Positions 7,178 to 9,895 of a DNA stretch of 9,895 bases are shown here, in pieces. The notes under the pieces were generated by a model. That model did no database searches, was not told the origin of the DNA, and was given only the letters and a program-made list of their open reading frames with translations. Source of the stretch: Bacillota bacterium (GTDB taxonomy: Bacteria > Bacillota > Clostridia > Acetivibrionales > DTU013). A program made the translations under genes and the position numbers. Position 1 is the first letter of the stretch; each line of letters starts with the position of its first letter. Location: NCBI GenBank assembly GCA_023409615.1, contig JAEYRF010000189.1:1-9895 (forward strand). The letters are read 5' to 3'.

Positions 7178-7271
7178 TTGCATAGAAGCATTGCTAAGGG
7201 TTAAAGCAAAATAGATTGCCGCTATGCAAATAAAAACTGCTAACATGCAAAATCTTTGCATTTAATGTCAA
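7178..7271. repeat. Cluster of TTGCAT/ATGCAA inverted repeats
   Basis: TTGCATAG (7178-7185) pairs with CTATGCAA (7222-7229). ATGCAAA (7245-7251) pairs with TTTGCAT (7255-7261) across a 3-base loop. A minus-strand TTGACA (7266-7271) lies directly beside the second palindrome, so the palindrome would occupy the -35/-10 spacer of any promoter using it. The hexamer occurs four times in under 90 bp. The palindrome could be an operator or a weak terminator of the GNAT operon, although no T-tract directly follows it. Confidence 0.5.
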
Positions 7272-7300
7272 GTATGCTTTGCAAAATAAATCTTCACCGA

Positions 7301-8209
7301 TTAGGCATGAGCTGTATCAGGATAGAAAAACTCGCCTGGAAAACGCACCGATTCACTCATCACGAAGAATATATAGTCTTCAGCAGTGTAGGGTCTGGTC
7401 TTTATGGGTAAGAAGCTGCTGCAATCAGGCGTAAATCGGAACACAATCTCTTCAACACTGCCCAGTTCGAGAGCACCAATGATCTTAAGATAATCAGGTT
7501 TATCTGTGCAAACAATGTCGAACAACTCCAGTGTTTTACCTCCCGCCTTATAAATGACAATCGTATCATGGGCTTCTATATAGTAAGTATCCTCCGGGAA
7601 AACATTCAAACAGTGCCATGCAGTTATTCCTTCCGCATGATCAACACCAAACGAAGATGACAGAGGTATTCGATGAGAGGTTAGCCTTCTAATGATTTCT
7701 ATATCCTGCGTATCCGACATGTTTAACCTTCTTGTAGTGCCATGCAACTGATGACCGGCCACATCCGGCCAGACCGTATCAATATCAGAAAGCTGTGTAT
7801 AGAAGCAGGTCTCATTGACCGTATAAAAGGGGAATCTGCGATAAAAACCTTCCGCTTGAAAATTGCTGAAAAGGAATATTAGATCACAGCGTTCCTTATA
7901 ATCCTTCAGGACCTCGTTCATCAGCTTCTCAGCCAACCCCATTTTTTTGTAGTCAGAATGCGTCATGACTGTCCCAATCTGAACTGCATGGAATCTACTA
8001 CCATCCAAAATCAGATCAACCATGCTTACCGAAACATTTGAGACCACTTCACTGCCATCCACAAATGAATAGCACTTGTACCGGTCATCCCAGAAGCCTA
8101 GCCGGTACCATCTTTCAAAATCGATTCCAAATACATTTCCTGCAAGTTTATTGTAACTCCTTCTGTACATTACATTATCTCTGTAGTCTTTAATTAATTC
8201 CAAACTCAT
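7301..8209 (-). CDS. GNAT family N-acetyltransferase, two-domain Eis-like length
   Basis: A 302-residue protein with an N-terminal GNAT domain. It begins MSLELIKDYRDN, carries VQIGTVMTHSDYKKMGLAEKLM as motif A (K88-K-M-G91-L-A93 in the acetyl-CoA loop), then a LIFLFSN strand and EGFYRRFPF as motif B. The C-terminal half (about 150-302) is a second alpha/beta region without a recognisable motif A, as in long GNAT proteins that use a degenerate second domain. It is a cytoplasmic acetyl-CoA-dependent transferase with unknown substrate. The frame can be extended seven codons to a TTG at 8230. I prefer ATG 8209 because GGAGG sits six bases before it, and a second GGAGGT lies 8 bases further upstream. 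It follows the other long GNAT gene by 21 bp and is almost certainly translated from the same mRNA. The shared length and architecture suggest, but do not prove, an ancient duplication. Confidence 0.82.
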   Translation of the reverse strand: MSLELIKDYRDNVMYRRSYNKLAGNVFGIDFERWYRLGFWDDRYKCYSFVDGSEVVSNVSVSMVDLILDGSRFHAVQIGTVMTHSDYKKMGLAEKLMNEVLKDYKERCDLIFLFSNFQAEGFYRRFPFYTVNETCFYTQLSDIDTVWPDVAGHQLHGTTRRLNMSDTQDIEIIRRLTSHRIPLSSSFGVDHAEGITAWHCLNVFPEDTYYIEAHDTIVIYKAGGKTLELFDIVCTDKPDYLKIIGALELGSVEEIVFRFTPDCSSFLPIKTRPYTAEDYIFFVMSESVRFPGEFFYPDTAHA

Positions 8210-8230
8210 ATTGAACCTCCAAACCTCCAA

Positions 8231-9148
8231 TCATAATTCTTTCAATTCTTTTTCCCAAATCACATGGGTGCCGGCCGGCTTCATACCGATTCTCAGATAA
8301 AACGGCAGATCGTTACAGACAAAGCCGGTATGCGCCCCCATCTGTGCTGCTGCATTGAATCCGTGATAGATGACTTCTCGCCCAAGACCCATTTTTCTAT
8401 ATTTCGGTATTGTACCAACCGGCTCAAGAATGCATATACCATTGGTCGTATCCAGCCATATCGTGCAAAAAGAAGCAACCTCACCTTCCATATCTACTAC
8501 TGCAAAGTCTAACTCTGCACGATAATCCGGTGCATTTCTCAGCGCTCTATAGCAGTCAGGCGTTATCTTTGCGTGATCTGTCCCGATATATTCAAATGCC
8601 TTTGCATGTGCAATCCCTTGCATTTCAACAGTCAGCTCGCTGCCGTTCCTGATCTGGAAACTCTCGGGCAGTTCAACCGGCAAACAGCCTGTCAACGGCA
8701 TTTTAGTAAATGTTTCGTACCAATCCAAAGGCTTATACCCTCGTTCTCTTGCAAGCTTTTCGATTACAGCATTATCTCTTTGGATTCTGAGCCTGATTTT
8801 TGTGCAGCCGTCCAGGTTCTGTGAAAGATTTTTTTCTGCATAATCAAACAGTTCTATCAAAAACTTATCCGGGACGTCATATGTAGACAGCTGAAAAAAT
8901 GCTTCTCCACTATTCTCGCCTTCAGAATTGACAACTGCTGCAATTTCTCCGTTTTCATCTTCCCAGATACCGACTGTGTCCGGCCAGCTTTCATATGTTC
9001 CACACATGTTCTGGCTGAAATACCGAACGAAATTCCATCGGTCGATCAACCAGTTGTCAGGGCTTCCTGTTTTTCTATATGTCTCCTTAAGAAAATTTAG
9101 AATTCGCATATAGTCTTCAGCCTCGAACTTCCTAAATGTCGTTTTCAT
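8231..9148 (-). CDS. GNAT family N-acetyltransferase, tandem-domain type
   Basis: A 305-residue protein. The C-terminal half has a clear GNAT core: ELDFAVVDMEGEVASFCTIWLD, then EPVGTIPKYRKMGLGREVI as motif A (R251-K-M-G254-L-G256), then a GFVCNDLPFYLRIGM motif B ending in a YLRIG-type turn. The N-terminal half (FRKFEAEDYMRILNFLKETY onward) has the secondary structure of a GNAT domain but no intact acetyl-CoA loop, so only the C-terminal site is likely active. Substrate unknown. The frame opens at 9157, but GAGAGG abuts that ATG directly. The ATG at 9148 lies nine bases after it and gives the natural start MKTTFRKFEAEDY. It is the first gene of a two-gene minus-strand pair with the next GNAT gene. 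I found no convincing promoter upstream. Confidence 0.85.
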   Translation of the reverse strand: MKTTFRKFEAEDYMRILNFLKETYRKTGSPDNWLIDRWNFVRYFSQNMCGTYESWPDTVGIWEDENGEIAAVVNSEGENSGEAFFQLSTYDVPDKFLIELFDYAEKNLSQNLDGCTKIRLRIQRDNAVIEKLARERGYKPLDWYETFTKMPLTGCLPVELPESFQIRNGSELTVEMQGIAHAKAFEYIGTDHAKITPDCYRALRNAPDYRAELDFAVVDMEGEVASFCTIWLDTTNGICILEPVGTIPKYRKMGLGREVIYHGFNAAAQMGAHTGFVCNDLPFYLRIGMKPAGTHVIWEKELKEL

Positions 9149-9234
9149 AATAATCATCCTCTCAAATTATGTATTACCACTCCGTCGTTTTGTATGTTGC
9201 AAAGGAAATCCGTGCTTGCGCACTCAACATACTT

Positions 9235-9297
9235 TCTGCTCGCCCATGCTTCCGGGGCTGGTCGATGACTCCGTCATCTGCTCGCCCATGCATCCGG
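9235..9297. repeat. 21-bp direct repeat pair flanking a small hairpin
   Basis: Two 21-bp copies beginning TCTGCTCGCCCATGC lie at 9235-9255 and 9277-9297, differ at one base and are offset by 42 bp. Between them GATGAC-TCC-GTCATC (9264-9278) forms a 6-bp hairpin that runs into the second copy. The block is GC-richer than the surrounding spacer. Origin unknown; it may be a fragment of a dispersed repeat. Confidence 0.6.
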
Positions 9298-9407
9298 CAT
9301 AAATAAAAGCTGTATGGCCTGAAATATACAGGACAAGCAGCTTGAATGCAACAGAGTATTAACTCAAATTTTATACCGCACTGACATTGCACGGTGTTAT
9401 GCACAAA

Positions 9408-9543
9408 AAAAGCTTACTGTATCTTCATTAACCATACAAATACCGCTAATAATCGAATAAACCTTATATCAAAAGGTTTTTCGACACCCGGTATTTTTTA
9501 TTTATGCTGGTTAATGTTTTAGATCATGATACAGCAACCTTTC
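9408..9543. repeat. Nested imperfect palindrome, MITE-like
   Basis: Four pairs of inverted arms lie one inside another. An outer 16-bp arm pair (9408-9423 with 9528-9543, 13 of 16 matching, core CTGTATC) encloses CATTAACCA (9426-9434 with 9508-9516), AAATACC (9438-9444 with 9490-9496) and an inner AAACCTT hairpin (9459-9465 with 9473-9479). The right half is longer because of extra bases between arms. There is no open frame inside. The pattern fits a small non-autonomous element or a structured RNA; the inner hairpin with following Ts is terminator-like on the plus strand. Confidence 0.55.
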
Positions 9544-9635
9544 ATCAGATATTTATGGGTTTATAATACAGTATTACATACTCTCCGTCAAGGAACTTAT
9601 ACACAATGCTATTTTGCACAAAAATATGCAACTCA

Positions 9636-9755
9636 TTGTACAAAATTTTGACTATGGGACTGAATTTTAGCTTGCTTTCGCCTTTAGTAGCCCCAGAGGT
9701 TAACATAATATGGAAATGCCTTGTTTATTAGTCCCATACTCAAAATTTTGTACAA
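9636..9755. mobile_element. 120-bp element with 28-bp terminal inverted repeats (putative MITE)
   Basis: The left end (9636-9663) begins TTGTACAAAATTTTG and the right end (9728-9755) is its reverse complement, with 26 of 28 positions matching. The 64-bp centre has no coding capacity. I see no clear target-site duplication. Long near-perfect terminal repeats around a short non-coding centre are typical of miniature inverted-repeat transposable elements, but a long cruciform or terminator-like structure is an alternative. No matching transposase is in the window. Confidence 0.55.
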
Positions 9756-9820
9756 AATATCGGCGAATATCTTAATTCCCAACATATTTGCTCTCTACGG
9801 GGTTCACATACAGGGGTTCA

Positions 9821-9895
9821 ATCGGGTAGGAGGCTACCCATTAATTGAGTAGCCGACCTCCCACAGCACCGTACGTACCGTTCGGTATACGGCGC
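9821..9895 (-). mobile_element. Group II intron 3' end: domains V and VI
   Basis: Read on the minus strand, 9866-9895 folds as domain V. An 8-bp lower stem (GCGCCGTA with TACGGTGC) is followed by a two-base CG bulge and a 4-bp upper stem TACC/GGTA closed by a GAAC loop. Bases 9821-9865 fold as domain VI. The inner stem is GGCTAC/GTAGCC, and the outer stem GGG-AGG pairs with CCT-A-CCC, leaving a bulged A at 9827. That A is the seventh base from the intron end, the usual branch-point position, and the intron ends in GAT (AY rule) at 9821. The catalytic intron and any reverse transcriptase gene lie beyond the right edge. The 3' exon is the non-coding stretch below 9821. Confidence 0.8.

Larger units (their letters stand above)
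9158..9820. other. Gene-free stretch with stacked repeats
   Basis: About 660 bp without a credible coding region. It holds a pair of 21-bp direct repeats (9235-9297), a nested imperfect palindrome (9408-9543), a 120-bp inverted-repeat element (9636-9755) and the junction with a group II intron. The one open frame here, on the minus strand at 9174-9404, runs through the direct repeats and shows no domain. Confidence 0.6.

Noticed and set aside
8210..8230. TTG start at 8230 for the downstream long GNAT gene
   Set aside because: The ATG at 8209 has ideal GGAGG spacing, and the extra seven residues would be encoded by the ribosome binding sites themselves.
9201..9300. CRISPR array
   Set aside because: Only two copies of the 21-bp repeat, a hairpin between them rather than a unique spacer, and no cas genes.
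9174..9404. Minus-strand open frame of 76 codons
   Set aside because: It overlaps the direct repeats, has no domain or convincing ribosome binding site, and its repeated HGRA segment simply reflects the DNA repeat. Treated as repeat-derived.

Overview
The window looks like chromosome from a low-GC Gram-positive bacterium of the Clostridia. The evidence is AT-rich spacers, strong GGAGG-type ribosome binding sites, a lipobox lipoprotein, a secreted-type wall-hydrolase fusion, and a YqxD-family gene. No gene here fixes the genus.

Left part (3-3330). The window opens inside a large plus-strand gene for a cell-wall protein. It carries a GHL10 (DUF187) glycosyl-hydrolase-like barrel, Ig-like and AMIN-like modules, and a C-terminal zinc amidase (Amidase_3). 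It converges, with a 5-bp gap, on a minus-strand YaiI/YqxD-family (DUF188) gene. That gene is divergent from a small five-helix EamA/DMT-type membrane protein. The divergent spacer holds two copies of a 15-bp motif and a good sigma-A-type promoter.

Middle part (3342-7109). Five genes all lie on the minus strand. In transcription order they are a conserved coiled-coil protein, a HAD phosphatase, an ArsC/Spx-fold thiol protein, a YpeA-like GNAT acetyltransferase and an acidic-linker lipoprotein. Only the first two are tightly spaced (33 bp). The rest are about 95-110 bp apart, and at least one has its own candidate promoter, so this is probably a co-oriented cluster rather than one strict operon.

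Right part (7301-9148). Two roughly 300-residue GNAT-family proteins lie in tandem on the minus strand, 21 bp apart, and look like a two-gene operon. The spacer after them (7155-7300) is rich in TTGCAT/ATGCAA inverted repeats.

Far right (9149-9895). There is no convincing gene. The stretch holds a pair of 21-bp direct repeats, a nested imperfect palindrome of about 136 bp, a 120-bp element with 28-bp terminal inverted repeats, and, at the edge, domains V and VI of a minus-strand group II intron whose 3' end is at 9821. It looks like an insertion-tolerant non-coding zone.

The genes are mostly housekeeping or accessory enzymes with no shared pathway that I can demonstrate. I see no convincing new defence or biosynthetic system. 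The most distinctive material is the repeat and intron zone, the GHL10-amidase fusion and the unnamed coiled-coil family.
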